Assembly (NCBI RefSeq): GCF_034259325.1
Contig: NZ_JAXIVS010000032.1
Span: 1-45,610 of the forward strand
DNA: 45,610 nucleotides
Direction of reading: 5' to 3'
From: Hyalangium ruber
GTDB lineage: Bacteria > Myxococcota > Myxococcia > Myxococcales > Myxococcaceae
The position numbers and the translations under genes are program-made. The notes under the pieces are model-generated. The model did no database searches, was not told where the DNA came from, and saw only the letters and a program-made list of their open reading frames with translations. This document shows positions 1-7,973 of the stretch, piece by piece; within the stretch, counting starts at the first letter, position 1; each line of letters begins with the position of its first letter.

Positions 1-45
1 CTGCGCTTCCTGACGGAACTGCTCCAATTCCTTCTCCAACTCCAT
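1..45 (-). CDS. 5' end of a minus-strand gene, cut by the window edge
   Basis: Fifteen codons are visible, beginning MELEKELEQFRQEAQ and running off the left edge. An ATG at 45-43 is preceded by a strong Shine-Dalgarno (GGGAGG, six bases upstream), the main reason to believe it is a real start. The visible residues are Glu/Lys/Leu-rich and look like the start of an alpha helix or coiled coil. The family cannot be named from so little. Confidence 0.55.
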   Translation of the reverse strand, partial: MELEKELEQFRQEAQ

Positions 46-79
46 GGACCACCTCCCTGGCGTGTGGCCAAGGGAGGTC

Positions 80-997
80 TCATGAGAGGCCGGAGCCCGT
101 CACGACGGGGCACGGCGAGGTCTTACAGAACTCCAGCGTACGCGTCCAGGCGAGCTTCGCGGCTTCGGGGTCGTAGCGCGGCGTCGTGTCGTTGTTGAAC
201 CCGTGCTGGGTTCCCGGATACGTGAATGCCTGGTACTTCGCCTTGTTCTTCTTCAGCGCTTCCTCGTACGGAGGGAAGCTCGAGTTGACGCGCTCGTCGT
301 TCTCGGCGAGGTGGATCAGCAGCGGCGCTTTGATCTTCGCGACCTCTTCAGGCGCCGGTGAGGTGCCGTAGAAGGGCACGGACGCCGCGAGCTTGGGAAT
401 CCGCGTCGCGAGGATGTTCGCCATGGCTCCGCCGTAGCAGAAGCCGACCACGCCGACCTTCCCGGTCGAGTCCGGTCGCTTCGTCAGCCACTGGACGGCC
501 GCGACGAAGTCTTCCCGCGTCTTCGCCTGGTCCAGCTTCGGGAAGAGCGCACGCGCCTCATCTTCGGTGCCGGGGTATCCGCCGAGCGGGAAGAGCGCGT
601 CAGGCGCGAACGCCATGAAGTTCTCCAGCGCCAGCCGCCGCGTGATGTCCTCGATGTGCGGATTGAGGCCGCGGTTCTCATGGATGACGAGGATCGCGGG
701 CAGCTTGCCCGTGGCCTTCGCCGGTCGAGCCAGGTAGCCCCGCATCTTGCCGTAGCCCTTCGGCGACTCGTACTCCGCGTACTCCGTTTTCAGCCGCGCG
801 TCGTCCTTCGGCACCTGCTGCGCTTCGGCGAACTTTGGCGACAGCATGCCCAGCAACATGGCGGCGGTGACGCCACCGGCGGCAAAGCGCGCTGCCTTCT
901 CGAGAAAGCCACGGCGATCGATGTCGCCATGCACGTACGCATCGAACAGGATGAGCAGGTCCTGGTCGAAGTCCTCGGCTCTCTTCATCTCGGCCAT
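80..997 (-). CDS. Tat-exported dienelactone hydrolase family protein
   Basis: Alpha/beta hydrolase of the dienelactone hydrolase (carboxymethylenebutenolidase-like) family. The family uses a Cys-Asp-His triad; candidates are visible: the nucleophile Cys in GFCYGG, an Asp in HLAENDERV and the His in QHGFNND. The N-terminus has a twin-arginine signal (DRRGFLEKAARF followed by an Ala/Gly/Leu-rich stretch and a likely cleavage after AEA), so the mature enzyme should be periplasmic or exported. The substrate is unknown; homologues annotated this way are often general esterases. I chose the ATG at 997 (MAEMKRAEDF). An ATG at 988 and a GTG at 1015 are in frame, and none has a convincing ribosome site. 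It stands alone, divergent from the VOC lipoprotein. Confidence 0.85.
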   Translation of the reverse strand: MAEMKRAEDFDQDLLILFDAYVHGDIDRRGFLEKAARFAAGGVTAAMLLGMLSPKFAEAQQVPKDDARLKTEYAEYESPKGYGKMRGYLARPAKATGKLPAILVIHENRGLNPHIEDITRRLALENFMAFAPDALFPLGGYPGTEDEARALFPKLDQAKTREDFVAAVQWLTKRPDSTGKVGVVGFCYGGAMANILATRIPKLAASVPFYGTSPAPEEVAKIKAPLLIHLAENDERVNSSFPPYEEALKKNKAKYQAFTYPGTQHGFNNDTTPRYDPEAAKLAWTRTLEFCKTSPCPVVTGSGLS

Positions 998-1111
998 GGC
1001 GCCGCAGCGTATCACGCGGGTATGCCGACCCGTGACGCAGTCCCTGCCTGGCTCTGTTGAACTCAGCTACCATGCCGAGCGGCAGCCACCCTCGTCAGCC
1101 CTGGAGCACCC

Positions 1112-1603
1112 ATGCTTCGAATTCTCAGCAGCATGCTGCTTGTCCTCACCCTGAGCGGCTGCGCGACGGCGCCTGCTCGCCAACCCGCCACCGCCCCGAC
1201 CTCAGGAGCCGCACTCATGCGCCTCGGCAATTTTTCCGTCAGCCTCGCCGTCAAGGACCTCGCCGCCTCCCGCGCGTTCTACGAGAAGCTTGGCTTCAGG
1301 GTCTTCGGCGGTGACCAGGCCCAGAACTGGCTCATCATGCAGAACGAGACCAGCACCATCGGCCTCTTCCAGGGAATGTTCGACAAGAACATCCTGACGT
1401 TCAATCCGGGCTGGGACCGCAACGCCACTGCACTCGCCGACTTTGACGACGTCCGCGAGCTCCAGAAGACCCTCCAGGCCCGTGGCCTCACCCTCGCCTC
1501 CGCCGCCGACGAATCCTCCACCGGCCCCGCGAGCCTCATGCTCATCGATCCCGATGGCAACCCCATCCTGATTGATCAGCACGTCCCGAAGCCGGCGCGC
1601 TGA
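1112..1603 (+). CDS. VOC/glyoxalase-fold lipoprotein
   Basis: 163 residues. The N-terminus is a lipoprotein signal with lipobox LSGC (Cys17), followed by a short Pro/Ala/Thr linker and a single vicinal-oxygen-chelate domain (about residues 36-160: [20 protein letters not shown], then FYEKLGF and a C-terminal [12 protein letters not shown]). VOC domains bind a metal and act as glyoxalases, dioxygenases or resistance proteins. The C-terminal DxDGNxI strand is typical, but the substrate cannot be told. Lipidation puts it at the periplasmic face of a membrane, which is unusual since most VOC proteins are cytosolic. Confidence 0.82.
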   Translation: MLRILSSMLLVLTLSGCATAPARQPATAPTSGAALMRLGNFSVSLAVKDLAASRAFYEKLGFRVFGGDQAQNWLIMQNETSTIGLFQGMFDKNILTFNPGWDRNATALADFDDVRELQKTLQARGLTLASAADESSTGPASLMLIDPDGNPILIDQHVPKPAR

Positions 1604-1697
1604 GGACGCGGTCGGCTGCATGCTCGGCGGCCCTCCTTCACCAGGGCCTGGCTTGCCACTGCCTCGGGAGCCAGCGCCCTGATAATTTCCCGGCGCC

Positions 1698-3983
1698 ATG
1701 TCCGCTTCCCGTTCCTCCCCGGTGTACGCCGCCGAGGTAGGGGGCATCCTGCCCTCCGCGCGGGATGGGGCCCCCTCGGCCCATGAGGCCAGCTCCCCTG
1801 AGCGTCCCACCACCACCGTGGAGGGAAGCCTCGAGCGCATCACCTACGCCAACGAGGAGGCCGCCTGGAGCGTGGTGCGGGTGTTGCTCCCCGGTCGCAA
1901 GGAGCCCATCACCGCCGTGGGCAACCTCCTGGGCGCCCAGCCCGGCGAGTTCCTGCGCCTCACCGGCTCGTGGGTGCAGGACCGGAAGTACGGGGAACAG
2001 TTCCGCGTCGTCTCCTTCGCGACGGTGAAGCCGGCGACGCTGGTGGGCATCGAGAAGTACCTCGGCAGCGGGCTGGTGAAGGGCGTGGGCCCGGCGATGG
2101 CCAGGCGCCTGGTGCAGCACTTCGGCCTGGAGACGCTGGACATCATCGACTCGAAGCCCGAGCGGCTGGCGGAGGTGAAGGGCTTCGGGGAGAAGCGCCG
2201 CAAGCTCCTGCGCGAAACGTGGGCCGAGCAGCGCGACATCCGTCAGGTGATGGTCTTCCTGCAGTCCCACGAGGTGCCGGCCAGCTTCGCGGTGAAGGTC
2301 TACAAGCAGTACGGCGCCAGGGCGGTGGACGTGGTGCGGGACAATCCCTACCGGTTGGCCATCGACGTGTACGGCATCGGCTTTCGCACCGCCGACCGCA
2401 TCGCCCGGTCGCTCGGCGTGCCTCCGGACTCGCCCAGGCGCGCCGAGGCGGGGGTGTTGCACGTGCTGCGCGAGTTCTCCGAGGACGGCCACCTCTACGC
2501 GCCGCGCGAGAAGCTCAGCGCGCGCACGGTGGAGATGCTGGAGGTGACGCCCGCGCTCGTGGAGGCGGCCATCACCCGGCTCGACGCCGCCGAGTACCTC
2601 GCCGTGGAGGGGGTCAACGCCCTGGCCCACCCCCGCCCCGAGGACGCCTGCGAGGCGGTCTACTTGAAGGCGCTGCACGTCTCGGAGATCGGCGTCGCCA
2701 ACCTCCTCAGGGCGCTCGCCGCCTGGCCCGCGCGGCCCCTGGAGGTGGACGTGGAGCGGGCCGTCGCCTGGGCCGAGGCCCGCCAGGGCATCTCGCTGGC
2801 CCCCGAGCAGAAGGAGGCGGTGCGTCAGGCGATGGTGGCCAAGGTGCTGGTCATCACCGGCGGCCCGGGCACGGGGAAGACGACGCTGGTCAACGCGATC
2901 CTCTCCATCCTGGAGAAGAAGGACCGCCGGCTGTTGCTCGCGGCCCCCACGGGACGCGCGGCCAAGCGGATGGGGGAAGCGACGGGACGCGAGGCGGAGA
3001 CCATCCACCGGCTGCTCGAGTACAACCCCCGCACCCACAGCTTCCAACGCGACCGGAACAACCCGCTCCAGGCCGACGTGCTGGTGCTCGATGAGGTGTC
3101 CATGGTGGACACCGTGCTGATGCTCAGCGTGCTCAAGGCGCTGCCGCCCCACTGCCAGCTGCTGCTCGTGGGGGACGTGGACCAGCTGCCCAGCGTGGGG
3201 CCGGGTAGCGTGCTCCAGGACATCATCGCCTCCGGGCATGTGCCGGTGGTGCGGCTCAAGCACATCTTCCGCCAGGCGCAGGCCAGCCTCATCATCACCA
3301 ACGCGCACCGCATCAACCAGGGCGAGCTGCCCCAGGTGCCCCCCGCCGACGCGCTGGCCGACTTCTACTTCGTGGAGAAGGAGGAGCCCGAGGCCATCCT
3401 CGCGGCCGTCAAGACGCTGGTGAAGGAGCGCATTCCGCGCCGCTTCGGCCTGCACCCGGTGGACGAGGTGCAGGTGCTCGTGCCGATGAACCGGGGCCTC
3501 ATTGGCACCGCGAGCCTCAACGCGGCGCTGCAGGAGCACCTGAACCCTTCCGGAGAGGAGCTCGTCCGGGGCAATCGGACCTTCCGGGTGGGCGACAAGG
3601 TGATGCAGGTGCGCAACAACTACGAGCTCAACGTCTTCAACGGGGACATCGGGCGGGTGGAGGTCATCGACCGCGAGGAGCAGGCGCTGGTGGTGCGCTA
3701 CGACGGGCGACCGGTGGCCTACGCCTGGTCGGACCTCGATGAGCTGGTGCTCGCCTACGCCACCAGTGTGCACAAGTCGCAGGGCAGCGAGTACCCGTGT
3801 GTGGTGCTGCCCCTGCACACGCAGCACTACACGCTGCTGCAGCGCAACCTGCTCTACACCGGCGTGACGCGGGGCCGGAAGCTGGTGGTGCTGGTGGGAA
3901 GCAAGAAGGCGCTGGGGCTCGCGGTGCGAAATGGGGAAACCCAGAAGCGCTTCACGCGGCTCGCCGCGCGGCTGCGGGACTAG
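1698..3983 (+). CDS. recD2: RecD2-type SF1B DNA helicase
   Basis: 761 residues, the expected length for stand-alone RecD2 helicases, which unwind DNA 5'-3' outside a RecBCD complex. Visible order: an N-terminal OB-like region (about 40-120), a helix-hairpin-helix region (GLVKGVGPAMARRL and LAEVKGFGEKR), Walker A GGPGTGKTT near residue 390, Walker B VLVLDEVSMVD near 463, GDVDQLPSVGPG near 495 and the C-terminal motif YATSVHKSQGSEY near 688. No RecB or RecC is nearby, which supports RecD2 rather than RecBCD RecD. The first about 40 residues are low-complexity and the start is the first ATG. The stop codon overlaps a stop on the other strand belonging to a decayed gene fragment. Confidence 0.93.
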   Translation: MSASRSSPVYAAEVGGILPSARDGAPSAHEASSPERPTTTVEGSLERITYANEEAAWSVVRVLLPGRKEPITAVGNLLGAQPGEFLRLTGSWVQDRKYGEQFRVVSFATVKPATLVGIEKYLGSGLVKGVGPAMARRLVQHFGLETLDIIDSKPERLAEVKGFGEKRRKLLRETWAEQRDIRQVMVFLQSHEVPASFAVKVYKQYGARAVDVVRDNPYRLAIDVYGIGFRTADRIARSLGVPPDSPRRAEAGVLHVLREFSEDGHLYAPREKLSARTVEMLEVTPALVEAAITRLDAAEYLAVEGVNALAHPRPEDACEAVYLKALHVSEIGVANLLRALAAWPARPLEVDVERAVAWAEARQGISLAPEQKEAVRQAMVAKVLVITGGPGTGKTTLVNAILSILEKKDRRLLLAAPTGRAAKRMGEATGREAETIHRLLEYNPRTHSFQRDRNNPLQADVLVLDEVSMVDTVLMLSVLKALPPHCQLLLVGDVDQLPSVGPGSVLQDIIASGHVPVVRLKHIFRQAQASLIITNAHRINQGELPQVPPADALADFYFVEKEEPEAILAAVKTLVKERIPRRFGLHPVDEVQVLVPMNRGLIGTASLNAALQEHLNPSGEELVRGNRTFRVGDKVMQVRNNYELNVFNGDIGRVEVIDREEQALVVRYDGRPVAYAWSDLDELVLAYATSVHKSQGSEYPCVVLPLHTQHYTLLQRNLLYTGVTRGRKLVVLVGSKKALGLAVRNGETQKRFTRLAARLRD

Positions 3984-4114
3984 CGCCTCGCGTCGTCCTG
4001 CTCACCGACGCGGAACCACCGGTAGCCGTAGCCCTCCAGTGACAGCCGATGCACTCCGTCCTCCTGTGGGAAGGAGTGCTCGGTGGAGAGCACGTTGCCA
4101 CGCAGCACGCTCTG
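3980..4114 (-). pseudogene. C-terminal remnant of a GH13 (trehalose synthase/alpha-amylase-like) enzyme
   Basis: On the minus strand, 44 open codons end at a TAG (3982-3980) and are preceded in frame by another stop (4117-4115). The peptide contains SVLRGNVLSTEHSF, QEDGVHRLSLEGYG and YRWFRVG. This matches the C-terminal beta-domain of GH13 enzymes, which commonly end with a tip like L-x-x-Y-G-Y/F-x-W-F-R-L/V. There is no start, no ribosome site and no upstream catalytic domain, so this is the tail of a gene whose body was deleted. It fills the gap between the helicase and the lipoprotein. The precise GH13 subfamily is not certain. Confidence 0.5.
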
Positions 4115-4153
4115 CTACCCGCCAGGCTCGTCGCCCGTTACCTCAACAAACTC

Positions 4154-4567
4154 CTAGGGCGCGATAAGGGAGCACGCAACGTTGCGCGTCGCTGAAGCCG
4201 TGGCGCCCACGGAATCCGTGACGGTCAGTGTCACCTGGTTCAGCCTGCCGATGGTGCAGGACCCGTCGATTCGTGTGTTCGAGGGGCCCGTGGCGACGTG
4301 GGTGATGGAGACGTATTGGTTGCCCGTCCAAGAGTAAGCGTAAGGAGGCGTCCCTCCATTGGCTCCCCCCGAACACCCGAAGAGGCCGTTCCCCTTGTTG
4401 GTGCAGAACGCGATGCCCGTGGTTAGCGTCGCCAATGCCTGCTCACTCTTCTGGAGCGTCTGCGTTTCCTCCAACTCGGAGGCTTCCTCCATTGGACCTC
4501 CACAGGCCACCGCGAAAAGGGACGCCGCGAACATCGCCGGAAGTTGGACACCCAGAAAATGCTTCAT
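4154..4567 (-). CDS. small lipoprotein with Ig/PKD-like C-terminal part
   Basis: 137 residues from the ATG at 4567, which has a clear Shine-Dalgarno (GGAGG, eight bases upstream). A signal peptide ends at lipobox FAVAC followed by GG, so a lipid-anchored envelope protein. The mature region has an acidic linker, four further cysteines (FCTNKGNGLFGC, GSCTIG, NVACSL) and a beta-rich segment with YSWTGNQYVSI and LTVTDSVGATASATRNV, the usual look of a PKD/Ig-like extracellular domain. No specific family is recognised. The four Cys could make two disulfides in the periplasm or at the cell surface. Confidence 0.75.
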   Translation of the reverse strand: MKHFLGVQLPAMFAASLFAVACGGPMEEASELEETQTLQKSEQALATLTTGIAFCTNKGNGLFGCSGGANGGTPPYAYSWTGNQYVSITHVATGPSNTRIDGSCTIGRLNQVTLTVTDSVGATASATRNVACSLIAP

Positions 4568-4667
4568 GGACTGCCTCCGATGAGAAGAGAAAGAGGCGGA
4601 AGAGTAGCACAAGGCGTGTTGCTGGTTCGTGACGCATGGTGCGAATGCCTGCAGCCGCACCGGAGGC

Positions 4668-5267
4668 TCATTTCTTGCGCTGTGGGTAGATCGTCTCGCC
4701 GCGCTCGAGCATCGCGACCAGGGTCTCGATCTTCTTCTTCCGCCCGGCTTCGGTCTTCAGGTTGTGGATCCGGAAGGCCAGGGCGAACCGGTTCTGCGCG
4801 CTGAGCTTTTCGAACATGGTCTTCGCTTTGGGCTTGGCATCGATCGCGGCTTGAAGATCGTCGGGGATCTTCATGTCCTTGCCGCTTCCGTAGGCGCGAT
4901 CCCAACGGCCGTCAGCCTTGGCGGCATCGACGGCCTCGAGCCCGTGCGGGGTCATCCGGCCTTCCTTGATGAGTCGGGCGACGTTGTCGACGTTGATCTG
5001 GCTCCAGATGCTCTTCTTTCCGCGCGGCGTATACCGTTGCAGAAAGCTCTTGTCGTCGAACCCCTTGCGCACCCCGTCGATCCAGCCCCAACAGAGCACC
5101 ACGTCAATGGCCTCCTTGGGGGTGATCGATCGGAGCCCTGAATCCACTTTGTGAATCTTGATCCAGAGCTCGTCTTCCTTGTCGTGGTGCTTGCCGAGCC
5201 ACTTGTAGAAGCTCTCGGCATCCTTGAACTCACGGACCTTTTCAGCCCGAACCTGGACGGGTGCCAT
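4668..5267 (-). CDS. YdeI/OmpD-associated family protein
   Basis: 199 residues. The N-terminal half (FYKWLGKHHDKEDELWIKIH, then CWGWIDGVRKGFDD and QRYTPRGKKSIWS) is the conserved signature of the YdeI/OmdA family, small cytosolic proteins of unknown biochemistry named after an Enterobacterial protein linked to OmpD and stress tolerance. The C-terminal region (FEKLSAQNRFALAFRI, then KKKIETLVAMLERGE) is the family's bacteriocin-protection-like helical tail. The start ATG (5267-5265) overlaps the stop of the upstream epimerase as TGATG, so the two are probably translationally coupled. The function of the pair is unknown. Confidence 0.85.
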   Translation of the reverse strand: MAPVQVRAEKVREFKDAESFYKWLGKHHDKEDELWIKIHKVDSGLRSITPKEAIDVVLCWGWIDGVRKGFDDKSFLQRYTPRGKKSIWSQINVDNVARLIKEGRMTPHGLEAVDAAKADGRWDRAYGSGKDMKIPDDLQAAIDAKPKAKTMFEKLSAQNRFALAFRIHNLKTEAGRKKKIETLVAMLERGETIYPQRKK

Positions 5268-6256
5268 CAGTCTGCCTTTCGCTCTGTGCGGGCCGTCGTA
5301 CCTTCTGAACCAGCGGTGGTTTGCCAGCGACTGACGAGGTCCCGAACTGCCTGAGGCCATTCGGGAAACTCGAACGTGAAACCCGCTGCATGCAGGCGGC
5401 CAGGAACCACACGGCGACTCTTCAATAGCAGCTCCGTATCCGTTCGCATGAAGAAGGCGCCGATCTCCAACATCCACTTCGTCGCGGGCAGCCCGAGCCC
5501 CACTCCCGCCGCTGCACGAAGCTCCGCCATGAAGTCGCGCTGGGGAAGGGGATTCGGCGAGACCAGGTTGACCGGTCCCTCGAATTCCTCGTGCTCCAGC
5601 AGGAACTGGACGGCGCGGACGAAGTCGCGGTCGTGGATCCAGGAGACGAACTGGCGACCACCGGCCGCCGCGCCCCCCAGCCGCCGGCGTGTGAGCCCCA
5701 GGAGCACGTCGAAGATGCCATCCCGGTCCGGGCTCATCACCATCGCGGTGCGGAGCGCGACCTTGCGTGTGTGCGGGGTGTTTGCCTCTCGCTGCGCCTC
5801 TTCCCAGGCTTTCGCGATGTCGACGCTCACCCGCCAGTAACTGGGAGCATCTGGTTCGTCGCCGCCGAGCTGGCCCGTCGCCTCGTCGTTCGGGGCTTCG
5901 AAGCGGTGCGCGTAGACGGTCGCCGTGCTCATCTGCAGCCACACCCGGGGCGGGCGCTGAGCCTGAGCGATGGCCTGGCCCACCACGCGCGTCGAGTCCA
6001 CGCGTGAGTCCTTCATCGCCCGCAGGTTCTCCTGTGTATAGCGGCAGTTCACGCTCCTCCCGGCCAGGTTGATGACGGCGTCGGCTCCGTCCAACTCCAG
6101 GGCCCACGCGCCGAGAGTGCGGCCGTCCCAATGCACGGTGCGCGCCTCTCCCTTGCCGCTCCGGCTGAGAATGACGACGTCATGTCCCTGCGCGAGAAAC
6201 GCGCGGGCGAGCAAGGTGCCCACCTGCCCTGTGCCTCCAGGAATCACGATCTTCAT
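5267..6256 (-). CDS. TIGR01777-family NAD(P)-dependent epimerase/SDR
   Basis: 329 residues from ATG 6256, with Shine-Dalgarno GGGAGG a few bases upstream. An ATG four codons earlier is less well placed. The N-terminal Rossmann motif is MKIVIPGGTGQVGTLLARAF. The family signature follows: DAVINLAGRSVNCRYT, then STATVYAHR and SYWRVSVDIAKAWEEA, and a C-terminal DUF1731-like domain (SRRVVPGRLHAAGF). TIGR01777 proteins are extended SDRs of unknown substrate, some linked to cell division (SulA-like annotation in older databases). It is the first gene of a two-gene unit with the YdeI-like protein. Confidence 0.87.
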   Translation of the reverse strand: MKIVIPGGTGQVGTLLARAFLAQGHDVVILSRSGKGEARTVHWDGRTLGAWALELDGADAVINLAGRSVNCRYTQENLRAMKDSRVDSTRVVGQAIAQAQRPPRVWLQMSTATVYAHRFEAPNDEATGQLGGDEPDAPSYWRVSVDIAKAWEEAQREANTPHTRKVALRTAMVMSPDRDGIFDVLLGLTRRRLGGAAAGGRQFVSWIHDRDFVRAVQFLLEHEEFEGPVNLVSPNPLPQRDFMAELRAAAGVGLGLPATKWMLEIGAFFMRTDTELLLKSRRVVPGRLHAAGFTFEFPEWPQAVRDLVSRWQTTAGSEGTTARTERKAD

Positions 6257-6300
6257 GGGTCCTCCCAAGTGTCGGCAGGCTCTTCGCGGTGACGAGGGGG

Positions 6301-7833
6301 TTAGAAGAACCCGTCGAATACTCGCCAGGAACTCGCCCCGCCGATAGCCGTCTTATTCGGGAAGGAGGCCGCCCGGTACAGCGTGGTGTCGCGCTTCACG
6401 TTGCCGAACAGCAGCTTCACCTTGCCGCTTCCGTGCGAGCTCACCGCGAGCCCCTGGTTCGCCAGCAGTCCTGAGAAGCACTGGCTGGCGATGAGCTTCC
6501 ACGTCGAGCCGTTCTGCGAGCCATACCCCGAGGCGCACGTCTGCGCCCCGTCGTACTGCACCGTGAGGCGCAGGAAGGTGAGGCTCTCCTGGTCCACCGT
6601 GTCCGCCGGGAGAATGTCCACCTCCGCCGCGGTCGAGGCGCCACTCGTGCTGGTGCGGTACTGGACGCGCAGCTTGTGGTTGTCCGCCGCTCGGCAGATG
6701 GCGAAGTAGCGCGCCGTGGCCGTGGTGCCCGCTCGCACCATCAGGCACCCCTTGGCCCACTCATCCACGTGGCTGTTGGGCGTCGACACCGAGGCCGTCC
6801 ACGTCGTCGTGGTCACCGCGCTGTTGCTCTCGTGCGCGAACAGGAAGCTGTCGCTCGAGGACCAGATGTCACCCGAGTCCACCTCGACGCCCAAGCTGTC
6901 CACCGCCTCCTGGTTGCTCGCGCAGGGCCAGCCCTCCAGGCACTGGAAGGGCCAGCCCAGGCCATTGTGCGTCACCGCCCACGGATCCATGTGGTAGCTC
7001 ACCTTGTCCGTGGCCACGTGGTGGGTGTTGAGCGAGACCGCCCGGCTCCAGGACGTCGTGTCATTCACTCCCCACACCCGGCCAATGAAGTTGGCCAGGT
7101 GGACGTCCGTGGACAGGGGAGCGTAGGTATTCTCCATGTTGAAGAAGACGGCGTACTGCCGAGTGCCAATGCCCGAGGTGCTCTTCAGATCCGGAGCGAT
7201 GAAGGCCACGCGGCTGGTGGCCGTCGTGCCGTTGGAGACATAGGTGTTGAGCTTGCTCGTGGACGAGGAGACGTCCCCACCGGTGAGGACGAAGACGAAG
7301 CGGCCCCGCAGCGCCGTGTGGGTGGGCCAGGTGCAGGCGCCCGTCAGCGCCGCCTGCAGGCTGCTGACTCCCGGGCACGCCGCCATCACGTCCGAGGGCT
7401 TGAAGAGCCACGCGGACGGCAGGTGCGTGGTGATGCGCGCATCCAGGTCCTGAGGCAGGCGCCCCGTCTCGAAGGGGTCCTTGAGATCCACCCACACCGT
7501 CACCACCTCGTGGTTCGGGTTGGCGAGGTGGAAGGCGCGCAGTTCCTCCAGGCAGTCCGAGAGCCGGTGGCAGGTGGTCTCCGGCTCGTTGTCGTCGTGG
7601 TAGACGAACCAGTTGCCCGCTGTCTTGGACCAGCCGCTCTTGCCGGTGTGGATGTCGAACTCGAGCGAGCGGATGCGGTGGTAGACGAGCTGGTCGAGCA
7701 CCGCCTCATGGCGCTGGTACGAGTTGTGGGACGACTTCTGGCGCAGCTCGTTGTAGGCGGGTTGGGCGTGGGCGGAGGGGACGAGCGCGAACGATGCCAG
7801 CAGCGCGAGCAGCAGGGGGGCGCGAAGCGTCAT
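6301..7833 (-). CDS. secreted phosphatidylinositol-specific phospholipase C-like protein
   Basis: 510 residues with a Sec signal (MTLRAPLLLALLASFALVPS, cleavage after AHA). The N-terminal half looks like the calcium-dependent PI-PLC X domain of the Streptomyces PLC1 type: KSSHNSYQR (first catalytic His), IRSLEFDIHTG (metal-ligand region) and FVYHDDNEPE, with VTVWVDLKDPFE further on. The C-terminal about 200 residues (from WSSSDSFLFAHESN) form a beta-rich region with two Cys that resembles a laminin-G/concanavalin-like binding module; that is inference. It should cleave phosphoinositide or GPI-type lipids outside the cell, plausible for a predatory myxobacterium. It is monocistronic. Confidence 0.78.
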   Translation of the reverse strand: MTLRAPLLLALLASFALVPSAHAQPAYNELRQKSSHNSYQRHEAVLDQLVYHRIRSLEFDIHTGKSGWSKTAGNWFVYHDDNEPETTCHRLSDCLEELRAFHLANPNHEVVTVWVDLKDPFETGRLPQDLDARITTHLPSAWLFKPSDVMAACPGVSSLQAALTGACTWPTHTALRGRFVFVLTGGDVSSSTSKLNTYVSNGTTATSRVAFIAPDLKSTSGIGTRQYAVFFNMENTYAPLSTDVHLANFIGRVWGVNDTTSWSRAVSLNTHHVATDKVSYHMDPWAVTHNGLGWPFQCLEGWPCASNQEAVDSLGVEVDSGDIWSSSDSFLFAHESNSAVTTTTWTASVSTPNSHVDEWAKGCLMVRAGTTATARYFAICRAADNHKLRVQYRTSTSGASTAAEVDILPADTVDQESLTFLRLTVQYDGAQTCASGYGSQNGSTWKLIASQCFSGLLANQGLAVSSHGSGKVKLLFGNVKRDTTLYRAASFPNKTAIGGASSWRVFDGFF

Positions 7834-7973
7834 GGCCGGGGCTTTCGTGAGGGAGGGGGCCCTCCACCTTGCAGGAGAGCCACACCCCGAGGGAAGCCCC
7901 TCCGCGTCAGAACCGACCGACGAGTCCGCAATGCCCCCAGTCTAGGGGATGGCCCCGGGCGCCTGACGCGCTC

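Noticed and set aside
1638-3827. A 729-codon antisense open frame over the RecD2 gene
   Set aside because: His/Val/Leu/Arg-rich shadow with no family; the plus-strand helicase motifs are certain.
7903-7970. Inverted repeat CGCGTCAG/CTGACGCG enclosing CCCC-N6-GGGG between dnaB and the PI-PLC gene
   Set aside because: It could end dnaB transcription but has no T tract and a 52-base gap between arms; not strong enough to call.
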